Assembly: GCA_964448115.1 (NCBI GenBank)
Contig: CAYUVA010000008.1
Span: 55,957 to 95,488 of the forward strand
Reading direction: 5' to 3'
DNA: 39,532 nt
Source: CAYUVA01 sp964448115 [NCBI: uncultured bacterium]
GTDB lineage: Bacteria; CAYUVA01
Under the pieces are notes generated by a model, which ran no database searches, was not told the DNA's origin, and saw only the letters and a program-made list of their open reading frames with translations. A program made the translations under genes and the position numbers. Of this stretch, positions 23,581-32,495 are shown one piece after another. The stretch's first letter is position 1, and every line of letters starts with the position of its first letter.

Positions 23581-24210
23581 ATGAATCGAGTTCAGGTAGG
23601 ACCTATCTTCTCTGAGGCATGGCGACTCATAAGCGCCAATTGGGCATATACATTGATCGGTGGACTGCTGGTAGCAGCCATATCGGCAGTAGCAACAATG
23701 GTATTGTTTATCCCTGTGCTTATCGTGGGACCTCCATTATACTTCGGCTTTACTTATGGATTCCTTCGTATCAAGCGCGGAGAACCAATATCCATAAGCA
23801 ATGCTTTCGATGGCTTCAACGAGTTTGGCAATTGTCTTGGTGCAGGCTTACTAGCCGGGATCGCTATTCTAATCGGGACTATTTTATTAGTTATTCCTGG
23901 TATCTATCTTTATATCCTATGGAGTATCCTTCCCCTGGTGGTCATGGATCGCAAGATAGGAGGTGGACAAGCGCTGTCCGAATCGAGCAACCTGGTTTAC
24001 GGGCACAAGACCGATATTTTGGTAGTCAGGTTATTGGAGGGGCTTATCTTTTTCGCCGTTAATAGCATTACAGGTGGTTTTGGAGTAATCATTACTCTTC
24101 CTTTTGATTGCGCAATTACAACCGCCATCTACACAACCGTAGCCGGTAAGGAGAAAAAACAAGAGGAGACCATTGAAGGGCAATCTCCAACCGATCCCAT
24201 AACTCCATAG
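23581..24210 (+). CDS. multi-pass membrane protein, DUF975/YciC-like
   Basis: 209 residues with about four to five hydrophobic helices: about 20-40, 42-62, 85-118 (probably two) and 145-165. Motifs such as YGFLRIKRGEPISISNAFDGFN, VIPGIYLYILWSILPLVVMD and a following G-x-x-x-AL-x-x-S helix resemble small bacterial membrane proteins of the DUF975/YciC/GlpQ-membrane-domain superfamily, whose function is unknown. The hydrophilic tail (about 188-209) is cytoplasmic or flexible and Thr/Pro-containing. AGGAG lies about six bases before the ATG. It is 58 bases upstream of the glycosyltransferase gene, so it may belong to the following cluster, but no functional link can be read from the sequence. Confidence 0.75.
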   Translation: MNRVQVGPIFSEAWRLISANWAYTLIGGLLVAAISAVATMVLFIPVLIVGPPLYFGFTYGFLRIKRGEPISISNAFDGFNEFGNCLGAGLLAGIAILIGTILLVIPGIYLYILWSILPLVVMDRKIGGGQALSESSNLVYGHKTDILVVRLLEGLIFFAVNSITGGFGVIITLPFDCAITTAIYTTVAGKEKKQEETIEGQSPTDPITP

Positions 24211-24268
24211 AAAACTACGCAGACTTTAATAACTTGGCTTTTTCTCTTAGACTACCCTAAGTGTGGTC

Positions 24269-25261
24269 ATGCAAAAGATCTCTGTCATCATACCTGCCCA
24301 CAATGCCCAGGAGACGCTGACTATATGTCTCGATGCCATACTTTCTCAGAAACCGCCACCCGATGAGGTGATCCTGGTCGATGATGCATCCTCTGATGCT
24401 ACTCGCCTGATAGCAGAGCAATATGAAATCAAGGTGATATCAACTAAGGGCAATAGCGGACCGGCGGTTGCTCGTAATATGGGTGCTAAGGCTGCAACTG
24501 GCGATATAATCTGCTTCATAGACGATGATATAATCATTCAGCAGGGAACCTTGGCAAAAATCATGCAATTGTTTGAAAGGTCTGAGGTTGATGCGGTGAT
24601 CGGGTTATTATCGCCGAGACTTCCTTATGATGGGATCGCCAGCAACTACAAGAACCTTTACATGAATTATACCTATATGCAACTTCCTAGTCGGGTTTCT
24701 GTATTCTATACGAGCCTTGCTGCCATAAGATCGGATGCTTTTCATGCTGTAGGGGGTTTTGATGAAAATTACAGCGAGCCGGGCAATGAAGACCTCGACC
24801 TGGGACAAAACTTGACGGCAGCGGGTTATACCATCATGCTTGATAAGAGCTTGCAGGTTATTCATCATCGGCATTATGGAGCGCTCAGCCTCCTGTTTAC
24901 CGGCTTTAAGAGGAGCCGGGTCATAATGAAGATGCTGCTTCGCAAGGGATTATCAACCAGGCGCAAGGCAACCTCTCAAACCAGTACTAGAGAGTATATG
25001 CTAGGAGCAATATCCGCCTTCATCGGACTTTGTCTTATCCTCATTGGAGTCCTACTAGGCTCGATGTACATCACCGTTGCTGGTTTATGCTTGTGGGTGG
25101 CTGATATCGTACTCAATGGTAAGTACCTTTTCTTTTTATACAACCAAAAAGGGCTTGGCTTCATGCTATTATCCATGCTGATATTGATATTAGATGGCAT
25201 CGCCCATGTTACAGGGGGATTGGCTGGCATCGTTGATTATCTGCGAGGTATAAGATATTAG
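24269..25261 (+). CDS. family 2 glycosyltransferase with C-terminal membrane segments
   Basis: 330 residues. The GT-A domain (about 1-210) shows ISVIIPAHNAQETL, DEVILVDDASSDAT, GNSGPAVARNMGAKAATGDIICFIDDDI with its D-x-D-like metal site, and GGFDENYSEPGNEDLDLGQNL, the usual acceptor and catalytic-base block (EDxD-like). Two to three hydrophobic helices follow (about 250-320), anchoring it to the inner membrane. It probably transfers a sugar from a nucleotide donor to a lipid or membrane-bound acceptor; donor and acceptor are unknown. The frame extends to GTG 24263, but ATG 24269 is preferred; no clear ribosome site precedes either. It is followed 16 bases later by a radical SAM gene, so it leads the glycosyltransferase-radical SAM-sulfatase cluster. 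Confidence 0.9.
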   Translation: MQKISVIIPAHNAQETLTICLDAILSQKPPPDEVILVDDASSDATRLIAEQYEIKVISTKGNSGPAVARNMGAKAATGDIICFIDDDIIIQQGTLAKIMQLFERSEVDAVIGLLSPRLPYDGIASNYKNLYMNYTYMQLPSRVSVFYTSLAAIRSDAFHAVGGFDENYSEPGNEDLDLGQNLTAAGYTIMLDKSLQVIHHRHYGALSLLFTGFKRSRVIMKMLLRKGLSTRRKATSQTSTREYMLGAISAFIGLCLILIGVLLGSMYITVAGLCLWVADIVLNGKYLFFLYNQKGLGFMLLSMLILILDGIAHVTGGLAGIVDYLRGIRY

Positions 25262-25277
25262 AGTCCTATAACTGAAG

Positions 25278-26378
25278 ATGCTCGAACACTTAAAATACCT
25301 GCGCTACCTTCCCAAGCTCTTCTTCAAGGAGGGAAGCCTCCCTTTTTACTTGATCCACTTCGTAACCGCAGATTGCACATGCCGTTGCGGGCATTGTCTT
25401 CTCGGCGAGAGGAAGGTCAAGCTGGATGAGCTGACCATCGATGAGATCGAGCGCATCACCCAAAGCCTTCCTTCGGTGCTTTTCATGTTTATCACCGGTG
25501 GCGAGCCTTTTTTGAGGGAGGATCTCCCCGATATTATAGAGCTTTATTATCGCAACTGCCGGGTGCGCAAGTTCCAGATCCCCTCCAACGGCTCACTGAC
25601 AGACATGACCATGGAAACAATAATAAAAGCCCTTGAGCGCATAAAAGATGCACACCTGAGCGTAACCTTGAGCCTGGATGCAGTGGGGGAAGAGCATGAT
25701 CGCGTGCGAGCGCATCCTGGATTGTTCGACAAGGCGACCACCACCTTCAGGGAGCTAAGCAAGCTCGAGAAGCTGTATGACAACTTCAATGTCAATGTAA
25801 CCATCACCGTCTCGGCGAATAACCAGGACCACCTGGTGGATATTTATCACTATGCCCGTGATGTACTAGGCGCAAAGAATATCTTCAACACCATAGTGCG
25901 CGGCAATCCAAGGGACCCAGCAACCTTACAGGTTGATCCAGCCAAGTTTGCACAGCTTAATGATCTAATGGAGCAGGATCTGCTTAAGCACAGGCTCAAA
26001 GGATACATGCGCTTTCCATTCAGCCACTTCGTGGATGCAAAGAATCTACTCAGCAGAAGGCTCATCGAACGAATCTATAGCGAGGGTCGTTATTTCATTC
26101 CCTGTTATGCGGGCAGGATAAGCATGGTGTTGTTTTCGGATGGCGATGTGCATCCCTGCGAGGTTCTGGGCAGATCCTACGGCAATGTGAGGGACTTTAA
26201 CTATGATGTGCGCAAGCTCTGGTTCAACCCAAAGGCGCAACAGATAAAGCGCTTCATACAAGAATCGAGGTGCTTCTGCACCCACGAGTGCTTTATCACC
26301 CACAATATACTTTTCAATCCAAGGATGCTTCCTAGGCTGATGAGCAAATACCTGGCTTTGAGACTCGGGAGGCTATAA
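25278..26378 (+). CDS. radical SAM/SPASM domain protein (first of a tandem pair)
   Basis: 366 residues. The core begins HFVTADCTCRCGHCLLG (C-x3-C-x2-C, about 29-45), unusual in lacking the common aromatic between the last cysteines. It continues with FITGGEPFLREDL, QIPSNGSL, SVTLSLDAVGEEHD and VTITVSANNQDH, the standard barrel strands. The C-terminal region has a CYAG element, GDVHPCEVLG and a CFCTHECF group, which look like SPASM/twitch auxiliary cluster ligands. The family covers peptide and cofactor maturases as well as enzymes acting on sugars and lipids. It abuts the next radical SAM gene (TAA directly followed by TTG), a fixed tandem arrangement. Context with a glycosyltransferase and a sulfatase-fold enzyme suggests envelope glycan or lipid modification, which is inference. 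Confidence 0.88.
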   Translation: MLEHLKYLRYLPKLFFKEGSLPFYLIHFVTADCTCRCGHCLLGERKVKLDELTIDEIERITQSLPSVLFMFITGGEPFLREDLPDIIELYYRNCRVRKFQIPSNGSLTDMTMETIIKALERIKDAHLSVTLSLDAVGEEHDRVRAHPGLFDKATTTFRELSKLEKLYDNFNVNVTITVSANNQDHLVDIYHYARDVLGAKNIFNTIVRGNPRDPATLQVDPAKFAQLNDLMEQDLLKHRLKGYMRFPFSHFVDAKNLLSRRLIERIYSEGRYFIPCYAGRISMVLFSDGDVHPCEVLGRSYGNVRDFNYDVRKLWFNPKAQQIKRFIQESRCFCTHECFITHNILFNPRMLPRLMSKYLALRLGRL

Positions 26379-27503
26379 TTGCTGAGTTGGCGCTTATTTA
26401 AATCCCTGTCCATGCAATTTTTGACTCGCAGAAATCCCACTTACATACATTATTTCATTACCTATCGCTGCAATCTGCGCTGTCTTATGTGCGATGTTCC
26501 CAATCACTCGGTTGAACATGAGCTTGATTTGGATGAAATCCGAAGGCTTGCCGGTATCCTGGCAGAGATGAACGCAGGCATAATAAACATCGGCGGCGGA
26601 GAGCCGTTCCTCAGAAAGGATCTTGCGGATATCGTTGGCATCTTCAGTCGGCATGGGTTCTCGGTGCGCATACAGACCAACGGCTATGCGATAACCGAAG
26701 CGGCTCTTGACCATATCTTCAAGCACAGACTCGGCGGAATCTCGTTATCCATAGACTCCTTAGATCCCAAGATTCAAGGTATGATCCACAAAAGAGACGA
26801 TGCACTAGATGTAATTGCATCCAAGATCGCGCTGCTGAGCAAGTACCTATCGGCATCAAATACCTATCCTATATTGAACATCGTTGTAAGTCGCTTAAAC
26901 TATCGAGACTTACGCGCTCTGATCGATTTCGCAGCCCGCATCGGCTGGTATTGTAGTTTCGCGCCGGTGCACCTCGATGAGCACAAGCAAGGGATGTTTC
27001 GCAGTTTCCACCAACGATTGCGCTTCACCAAGCAAGATATGCCTGAGCTTAGGCATACCTATGAACAGCTCGTGAGGCTGAAGAAAGCCGGGGCAGCCAT
27101 TGCAAATTCAAGCAAGTATCTTGCCAATAGCATGAATTTCTTCGAGGATAAGAAACCGTATTTCAACTGCCGGGCGGGGGAGTCGTATTTCCTGGTGCGC
27201 CCGGATGGAGGCTTTGCATTATGTAATGACCTCGATAGCTTCGATAACATTCTGCGCAGGGGATTCATCGATGATTTTCGATCTCCATCCTTCAGGGATA
27301 GATGTCGCAAAGCGGTCTCTGCTTGTCCTGGTTGCTATTATCCCTGCTGGGCTGAGATGGAGCTGCTTTCTTCACCAAAGGTTATCTGTGAGCGTATGAA
27401 GACAACCATTCCTCAGCTCATAACCAAGCGACCGACCCTGACAAAGGAGCAGCTCATCGAGCTAATGCGTGAATGTCAAGATCATCATAATTTGCATGAT
27501 TAA
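26379..27503 (+). CDS. radical SAM protein (second of a tandem pair), TTG start
   Basis: 374 residues. The motif FITYRCNLRCLMCDVPNHS (C-x3-C-x2-C, about 27-45) is followed by NIGGGEPFLRKDL, RIQTNGYA, GISLSIDSLDPKIQ and LNIVVSRLNYRDL. A C-terminal set of cysteines (FNCRAGE, FALCNDLD, SACPGCYYPCWAE) suggests an auxiliary Fe-S cluster of SPASM/twitch type. The TTG start directly follows the TAA of the preceding gene; GGGAGG six bases before it supports this over ATG 26412. The two tandem proteins share fold but limited identity outside the core, so they probably do successive or paired reactions. Substrate is unknown. Confidence 0.88.
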   Translation: MLSWRLFKSLSMQFLTRRNPTYIHYFITYRCNLRCLMCDVPNHSVEHELDLDEIRRLAGILAEMNAGIINIGGGEPFLRKDLADIVGIFSRHGFSVRIQTNGYAITEAALDHIFKHRLGGISLSIDSLDPKIQGMIHKRDDALDVIASKIALLSKYLSASNTYPILNIVVSRLNYRDLRALIDFAARIGWYCSFAPVHLDEHKQGMFRSFHQRLRFTKQDMPELRHTYEQLVRLKKAGAAIANSSKYLANSMNFFEDKKPYFNCRAGESYFLVRPDGGFALCNDLDSFDNILRRGFIDDFRSPSFRDRCRKAVSACPGCYYPCWAEMELLSSPKVICERMKTTIPQLITKRPTLTKEQLIELMRECQDHHNLHD

Positions 27504-27528
27504 TAATTTTCATGCCCTAAGCTTTGGG

Positions 27529-27557
27529 TTGACAATGTTAGATAAAGCACTTAAAGA
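27529..27557 (+). promoter_or_regulatory. possible promoter before the sulfatase-fold gene
   Basis: TTGACA (27529-27534) is followed after 17 bases by TAAAGA (27552-27557), a poor -10. It lies in the 77-base gap between the second radical SAM gene and the sulfatase-fold gene, so the latter may be expressed partly on its own. Confidence 0.35.
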
Positions 27558-27580
27558 AGAGAATCCAGGTACTCGATGAA

Positions 27581-28942
27581 ATGAGAAAAAGTTTACCAAT
27601 AACACTAATACTATCAGCAATCCTAATAGTAGTAGGGCTGTTATGGCATTTCATTATTGGTCGTCCCCCTTATAATTTGCTGTTAATCTCGGTTGATACG
27701 CTGCGCAGTGATGCCTTGGGCAGCTATGGAAATCCAAGCACCTACACCCCTACCACCAACAGGCTCTCTAGCATGGGAACAACATTCTATAATGCCTACA
27801 CTCATGTGCCTATTACTGCACCGTCCTTCTCCACCATATTCACCTCTAAATATCCCCTACAGCACGGGGTATTGAACAATGATTACGATCTTAACCTTTC
27901 CTACACCACTCTAGCGGAGACATTGCATGAGCAGGGCTATAGTACCGGGGCGGTGATCAGCACCCATGTGCTCGATGGCAGGTTCGGCTTCTCGCAGGGC
28001 TTTGATTACTTCAACGATCAGTTCTACTATCGTCCGGCAGAAAAGACCACGCAAAGAGCCATTGAATGGCTTAAAAGATTGAGCGGGTCAAAGATCAAGC
28101 AACCGTTCTTTTTATGGGTTCACTACATCGATCCCCATTCCCCTTATAAAGTTCCGGATAGCCCCTATCGAAAGCTATATTTAGATGAACCTTTGCCCCC
28201 TGAGATAGAAGGAATGGGAGCGGAATTATGTCAAATATATGTTGAGAAGCTCAAGTTAACTCCCTATGTAACCCAGATCTATCGCAACCTTTACTACCAG
28301 GAGGTTAGCTACTGCGACTTTCATATCGGAAAAATCTTGTCTTTTATAACAGAAAGAGGGCTACTAAATAGGACTCTCATCGTGTTTCACGCCGATCATG
28401 GCGAGGTGCTATATGAGCACGATTATTACTTCGGACACGCATTTTCGCTCAATGAGGGGAGCATTCGTATCCCCATGACATTCATTTTGCCTGGTATCAT
28501 TCCGCAAGGTAAGATCCTTGAAGACAATGTTCAAACCATTGATATAATGCCGACAATATTGGATATACTTGGCATAAAGCCCCGCTTGAAGCTGGAGGGT
28601 ATCTCTCTACTATCAGCTATTTTAGGCAAGGGAAATCTGCCGCAAAGGTCGATCTTATCACAGACATATCAACCGGAGGGGGAGTACGATAAGGATGCGC
28701 TGATAGCTTATGGCTACAAGCTGATCATCGAACCGGAACACCAAATAGAAAAGTTGTATAACCTATTTTCGGATGCACAGGAGATAAGCAACTTGATCGA
28801 GATCGAGGAAAAGAAGGCTCGGCAGTTGAAAACGATATTGCAGGATGAATTGTCTCGACTTCCATCCCGGGAATCACACAAGAGACCTAAGGTTGACCGG
28901 TGGCGTTTGGATCTTCTTCGAAGCATGGGCTATGCGCATTGA
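27581..28942 (+). CDS. membrane-anchored sulfatase-fold enzyme (alkaline phosphatase superfamily) with Thr at nucleophile position
   Basis: 453 residues. One N-terminal membrane helix (about 7-27) leaves the catalytic domain outside the cytoplasm. Metal-site motifs are LLISVDTLRSDALGSYG (about 34-50), FLWVHYIDPHSPY, VFHADHGEVLYEH and GHAFSLNEGSIRIP. The position that is Cys/Ser in C/S-x-P-S-R sulfatases reads T79-A-P-S82-F (HVPITAPSFSTI): no formylglycine precursor Cys, and Phe in place of Arg. A Thr nucleophile occurs in phosphoethanolamine transferases and related phosphohydrolases, so a phospho- or phosphonoester activity is as likely as a sulfatase. No formylglycine-generating enzyme is needed or seen. 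It converges on radA with a 13-base gap. It could act on the product of the upstream glycosyltransferase, which is inference. Confidence 0.83.
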   Translation: MRKSLPITLILSAILIVVGLLWHFIIGRPPYNLLLISVDTLRSDALGSYGNPSTYTPTTNRLSSMGTTFYNAYTHVPITAPSFSTIFTSKYPLQHGVLNNDYDLNLSYTTLAETLHEQGYSTGAVISTHVLDGRFGFSQGFDYFNDQFYYRPAEKTTQRAIEWLKRLSGSKIKQPFFLWVHYIDPHSPYKVPDSPYRKLYLDEPLPPEIEGMGAELCQIYVEKLKLTPYVTQIYRNLYYQEVSYCDFHIGKILSFITERGLLNRTLIVFHADHGEVLYEHDYYFGHAFSLNEGSIRIPMTFILPGIIPQGKILEDNVQTIDIMPTILDILGIKPRLKLEGISLLSAILGKGNLPQRSILSQTYQPEGEYDKDALIAYGYKLIIEPEHQIEKLYNLFSDAQEISNLIEIEEKKARQLKTILQDELSRLPSRESHKRPKVDRWRLDLLRSMGYAH

Positions 28943-28955
28943 AGGCTATAAACAG

Positions 28956-30317
28956 TTAAAAAAGCTTATCGATGCACTGTTTAAGCGTTGCTATTGAACT
29001 TAACTCAACCGGCTTTATATGGCTAAGCTCATGGAGGTTGCCCTTTGGAACCATCACTGCCTTGAATCCGAGATTGATCGCCTCGTTGACCCGATGCAAT
29101 GCCCTTGGTACCGAGCGAACCTCTCCGGTTAGCCCTATTTCGCCCATAGCCACGATATCAGGCGGTATCATTATGCCCCTGAAGGAGCTTGCTATTGCGA
29201 TGGCAATGGCAAGATCGACCGCTGGTTCATCTATGCGCAAGCCTCCAGTTACATTGACATAGATATCTTGGTCGCCAAGGTGCAATCCAATCCTTTTTTC
29301 CAGCACTGCAATCACCTTAAGGAGCCTTTTTTGGTCAATGCCGGTTGCAACTCTTCTGGGCATTGCCATTTGCGAGGTAGCGACCAACGCTTGTATCTCG
29401 ATGAGCAGTGGGCGTGTGCCCTCGATCACGGCAGCAATAGCGGAGCCTGATACGGCGACCGCTCGCTCCTGCAGAAAGATGCGGGATGGATTAGTTACCT
29501 CCTCAAGCCCGCTTCCTTTCATCTCGAAGACGCCGATCTCAAAGGCAGGACCGAAGCGGTTCTTTACGGTTCGTAAAACGCGATACATTCGACTTCGTTC
29601 TCCCTCGAAGTAGCAGACGGTATCGACCAGATGCTCCAAGACCTTTGGACCTGCAATCATACCCTCCTTGGTTACATGCCCGATTAGGAATATGGGCACA
29701 GCGGAGTGCTTTGCATACTCGACTGCCTGGTAGGCGACCTCCCGCACCTGCGCCAGGCTACCGGGTACAGACTCAAGTTCATCTGAGCGGAGCGATTGCA
29801 CGCTATCGATTATGATAATCGAATATTCGCCATCATTGATCGCATCCATGACCGACTCAAGAGAGGTCTCGGCAAGCAGATGTATCCTGTTGCCGTTGGC
29901 GTTCAATCGTTGTGCCCTTAGCTTTATCTGTCGCAATGACTCCTCTCCGGATACGAGCAATGTCTTGTGTCCCTTTTCATGCAAGGATTGTGCGATCTGT
30001 AGCATGAGGGTTGACTTGCCGATACCAGGCTCTCCGCCGATAAGGGATACTGAGCCAGCGACAATACCACCCCCTAGTATGCGATCGAACTCACCGATGC
30101 CGGTTATCAGCCTCGGTTGTTCATCGATTTCGATCTCATCCAGTGATATTGCCCTGGCATCATGCCTTGCAAAATCAGCCCTTGTCTTGCCCGCCCGGCC
30201 TTGTTCAGGCACCTCGTGTAAAGAGCCATAGCTGCCGCACATGGGACACCTGCCCAGGAAGGTGGGCGCCTTGTAGCCACAATCGATGCATTGGTAAGAT
30301 GACCTGCTTTTAGCCAT
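28956..30317 (-). CDS. radA: DNA repair protein RadA/Sms
   Basis: 453 residues, usual length. RadA is a RecA-like DnaB-type helicase that drives branch migration in recombinational repair. It has a four-cysteine zinc finger (C10, C13, C24, C27), Walker A GGEPGIGKST (about 94-103), Walker B-like IIIIDSVQSL, the RadA-specific VKNRFGPAFEIGVFEM (KNRFG, about 250-265) and a C-terminal Lon-protease-like domain. The latter shows VNVTGGLRIDEPAVDLAIAIAIASS and VAMGEIGLTGEVR and lacks the catalytic Ser-Lys pair. All key motifs are intact. The gene is divergent from the EF-G paralogue, with about 80 bases between starts, and the ribosome site is weak. Confidence 0.96.
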   Translation of the reverse strand: MAKSRSSYQCIDCGYKAPTFLGRCPMCGSYGSLHEVPEQGRAGKTRADFARHDARAISLDEIEIDEQPRLITGIGEFDRILGGGIVAGSVSLIGGEPGIGKSTLMLQIAQSLHEKGHKTLLVSGEESLRQIKLRAQRLNANGNRIHLLAETSLESVMDAINDGEYSIIIIDSVQSLRSDELESVPGSLAQVREVAYQAVEYAKHSAVPIFLIGHVTKEGMIAGPKVLEHLVDTVCYFEGERSRMYRVLRTVKNRFGPAFEIGVFEMKGSGLEEVTNPSRIFLQERAVAVSGSAIAAVIEGTRPLLIEIQALVATSQMAMPRRVATGIDQKRLLKVIAVLEKRIGLHLGDQDIYVNVTGGLRIDEPAVDLAIAIAIASSFRGIMIPPDIVAMGEIGLTGEVRSVPRALHRVNEAINLGFKAVMVPKGNLHELSHIKPVELSSIATLKQCIDKLF

Positions 30318-30396
30318 GATATTTAATCTACCATATAACCTTAGACTTATGTAGCTTTGAAGCGCTTTGGTTACTGTGATAGATTATCTTGCGATT

Positions 30397-32445
30397 ATGA
30401 GCGATGAAGAACTGAGAAAACTGCGCAACTTCGGTATCGTGGCGCATATAGACGCCGGCAAGACCACCACCACGGAGCGTATGCTCTACTATTCGGGCAG
30501 GATACATCGCATCGGCGAGGTCGATGACGGCTCTGCCTGGATGGATTGGATGGATCTGGAACAGGAAAGAGGCATTACCATCACTAGTGCTGCAACATTC
30601 TTTACCTGGAAGGATTACAGCTTCAATCTGATCGATACGCCGGGGCATGTCGATTTCACCGCCGAGGTAGAGCGTTCTTTAAGAGTGCTCGATGGCGCGA
30701 TCGGGATCTTTTGCGGAGTCGGTGGCGTTGAGCCACAGTCAGAGACCGTATGGCATCAGGCTGAACGATATCGTATCCCTCGCATCGCCTATGTCAACAA
30801 GCTAGATCGCATAGGAGCCGATTTCTACGATGTACTAAAACAGATGAGGGAGAAGCTGGCTAGCAAGTGCTTGCCCGTGCAATTGCCAATTGGAGTAGAG
30901 GAGGAATTCGTCGGCATAATCGACCTAGTAGAGCTTAAGGCTTATATCTGGGACAAGGTTACCGATGGCTTGAGTTTCAGGGTAAAGCCTATACCTAAAG
31001 AATACGAGGAGCTTGTATCAAAGTACCGCACCGAGCTGCTTGAAGAGGTGTCGCTGTTCGATGAGAGCCTTCTTGATAAGTATCTTGCTGGCAACGGGCT
31101 AACTCCCGGTGAGATAAAAAAGCTGGTGAGAAAGGGAACCCTGGATGTGGAGATATTCCCCGTGCTATGCGGAAGCTCACTGAAGAACAAGGGCATACAG
31201 CCACTGCTCAATGCGATAATCGATTACCTACCCAGTCCGAGCGATATCCCCGATGTTGAGGGTATTGATCCAGCTACCGGGAAAAAAGTTTACCGTAAGA
31301 GAGCGATCAACGAGAACTTCAGTGCGCTGGTATTCAAGGTTTATAACCAGGGAGGAAAGGGAAGATTGACCTACCTAAGGGTTTACTCCGGCAAGGCAAA
31401 GGAGGGGGATCTGCTCTTTGCACCGGATAAAAAAATGAAGGTAAAGCTGCCCACTCTGGTCAAGATGCATGCTGATAAACGAGAGCGGGTAGATAGGATC
31501 CAAGCCGGCGATATCGTGGTTATGCTCGGAAACAAGACCCTAAGCACCGGCGATACACTGTGCCCTCGACAGGCTCAGATATCATTCGAGGGGATGATGT
31601 TCCCTGAACCGGTAATATCGATGGCGCTAGAGCCTGAGTCGCTGCATGAGCAAAAAAAACTATTGGAGGCGCTGGAATTGTTCCAATCCGAAGATCCTAC
31701 CTTCAGGTTCAAGATCGACCAGGAGACAAACCAGCTTATTATCTCAGGCATGGGAGAACTACACCTAGAGGTGCTAATTGAGAGGCTGAAGAGGGAAAAT
31801 AACCTGAAGGTAAGGGCAGGATCACCCCAGGTGAGCTACCGTGAGTCCATAACCAAGCCGATCAGGGAAACACACACCTTCAACAAGACGATCGGCGGGG
31901 AGGTGAATAAAGCCGGCGTCTCCATATATATTGAACCTGGCGAACGAGGATCCGGTTATAAATACATGGTAGGCGAAAAGGCATCCAATGCGGCGGAAGA
32001 GCTTCTGGAGGCTGCCAAGGAGGTGCTCATAGCCGGCAGGGATCATGGCATCATGTATGGTTATCCTATCGTTGACATGACGGTAATCCTCGAGGAGCTT
32101 ATAACCTATGAAAGCCAGACAACGCCATTGGCGGTCAAATCGGCAGCCTCGAACGCCTTCAGGCAGGCATGTATCAAGGCAGATCCCATACTGCTGGAAC
32201 CGACCATGATGGTCGATGTCATCGCCCCCAAGGAGTTTCTCGGCGAGATCATAAACAGCCTCAGCCTTCGCGGGGGGGACATAAAAAAGATAACCGAACG
32301 AAAGATGATGCAGTCGGTGAGGGCTGAGGTGCCGCTTGCCAAGATGTTCGGCTACACGACCGCATTGCGCTCTATCACACAAGGGAGGGGAACCTATACC
32401 ATGGAGGTAGCCGGTTTCACTCCTACGGAGCTCAAGAATGAATAA
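30397..32445 (+). CDS. fusA: elongation factor G paralogue with divergent domain IV
   Basis: 682 residues with all five EF-G domains. The GTPase domain is intact: AHIDAGKTTT (G1, about 14-23), DLEQERGITITSA (switch region), DTPGH (G3), NKLDR (G4). Domains II-III show SGMGELHLEVLIERLKRE, and domain V shows VRAEVPLAKMFGYTTALRSITQGRGTYTME. Domain IV (about 485-605) departs from translocation EF-G. The usual GGRGQYG loop is replaced by IGGEVNKAG, the GGVIPKEY loop by a Lys/Ala/Glu helix, and the YHEVDSSE loop with the tip His by TYESQTTP. Such changes occur in EF-G2-like paralogues used in ribosome recycling or other roles, so this is probably not the main translocase, although no second EF-G is in the window. 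ATG 30397 was chosen by homology; upstream TTG/GTG starts lack a ribosome site. Confidence 0.92.
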   Translation: MSDEELRKLRNFGIVAHIDAGKTTTTERMLYYSGRIHRIGEVDDGSAWMDWMDLEQERGITITSAATFFTWKDYSFNLIDTPGHVDFTAEVERSLRVLDGAIGIFCGVGGVEPQSETVWHQAERYRIPRIAYVNKLDRIGADFYDVLKQMREKLASKCLPVQLPIGVEEEFVGIIDLVELKAYIWDKVTDGLSFRVKPIPKEYEELVSKYRTELLEEVSLFDESLLDKYLAGNGLTPGEIKKLVRKGTLDVEIFPVLCGSSLKNKGIQPLLNAIIDYLPSPSDIPDVEGIDPATGKKVYRKRAINENFSALVFKVYNQGGKGRLTYLRVYSGKAKEGDLLFAPDKKMKVKLPTLVKMHADKRERVDRIQAGDIVVMLGNKTLSTGDTLCPRQAQISFEGMMFPEPVISMALEPESLHEQKKLLEALELFQSEDPTFRFKIDQETNQLIISGMGELHLEVLIERLKRENNLKVRAGSPQVSYRESITKPIRETHTFNKTIGGEVNKAGVSIYIEPGERGSGYKYMVGEKASNAAEELLEAAKEVLIAGRDHGIMYGYPIVDMTVILEELITYESQTTPLAVKSAASNAFRQACIKADPILLEPTMMVDVIAPKEFLGEIINSLSLRGGDIKKITERKMMQSVRAEVPLAKMFGYTTALRSITQGRGTYTMEVAGFTPTELKNE

Positions 32446-32495
32446 AAAAACTCAGTTGTATTTTTGAATCTTGCCTCTTATAGATAGTATGGTTA

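Noticed and set aside
23300-23581. A 93-codon plus-strand frame before the membrane protein gene, and two minus-strand frames across it.
   Set aside because: They run through known types of intergenic repeats. The translated phrases (LTLSRRERG, NPLPEGEG) are typical by-products of those repeats and not of a protein family.
25278-27503. A RiPP (modified peptide) system built around the tandem radical SAM genes.
   Set aside because: No small precursor-like gene with a conserved leader, no RRE-like gene and no peptidase or transporter was found near them. Context fits envelope chemistry better.
31822-32382. A 186-codon frame on the minus strand inside the EF-G paralogue.
   Set aside because: The plus-strand frame has strong, continuous family motifs; the antisense frame has none, no ribosome site and an odd composition.
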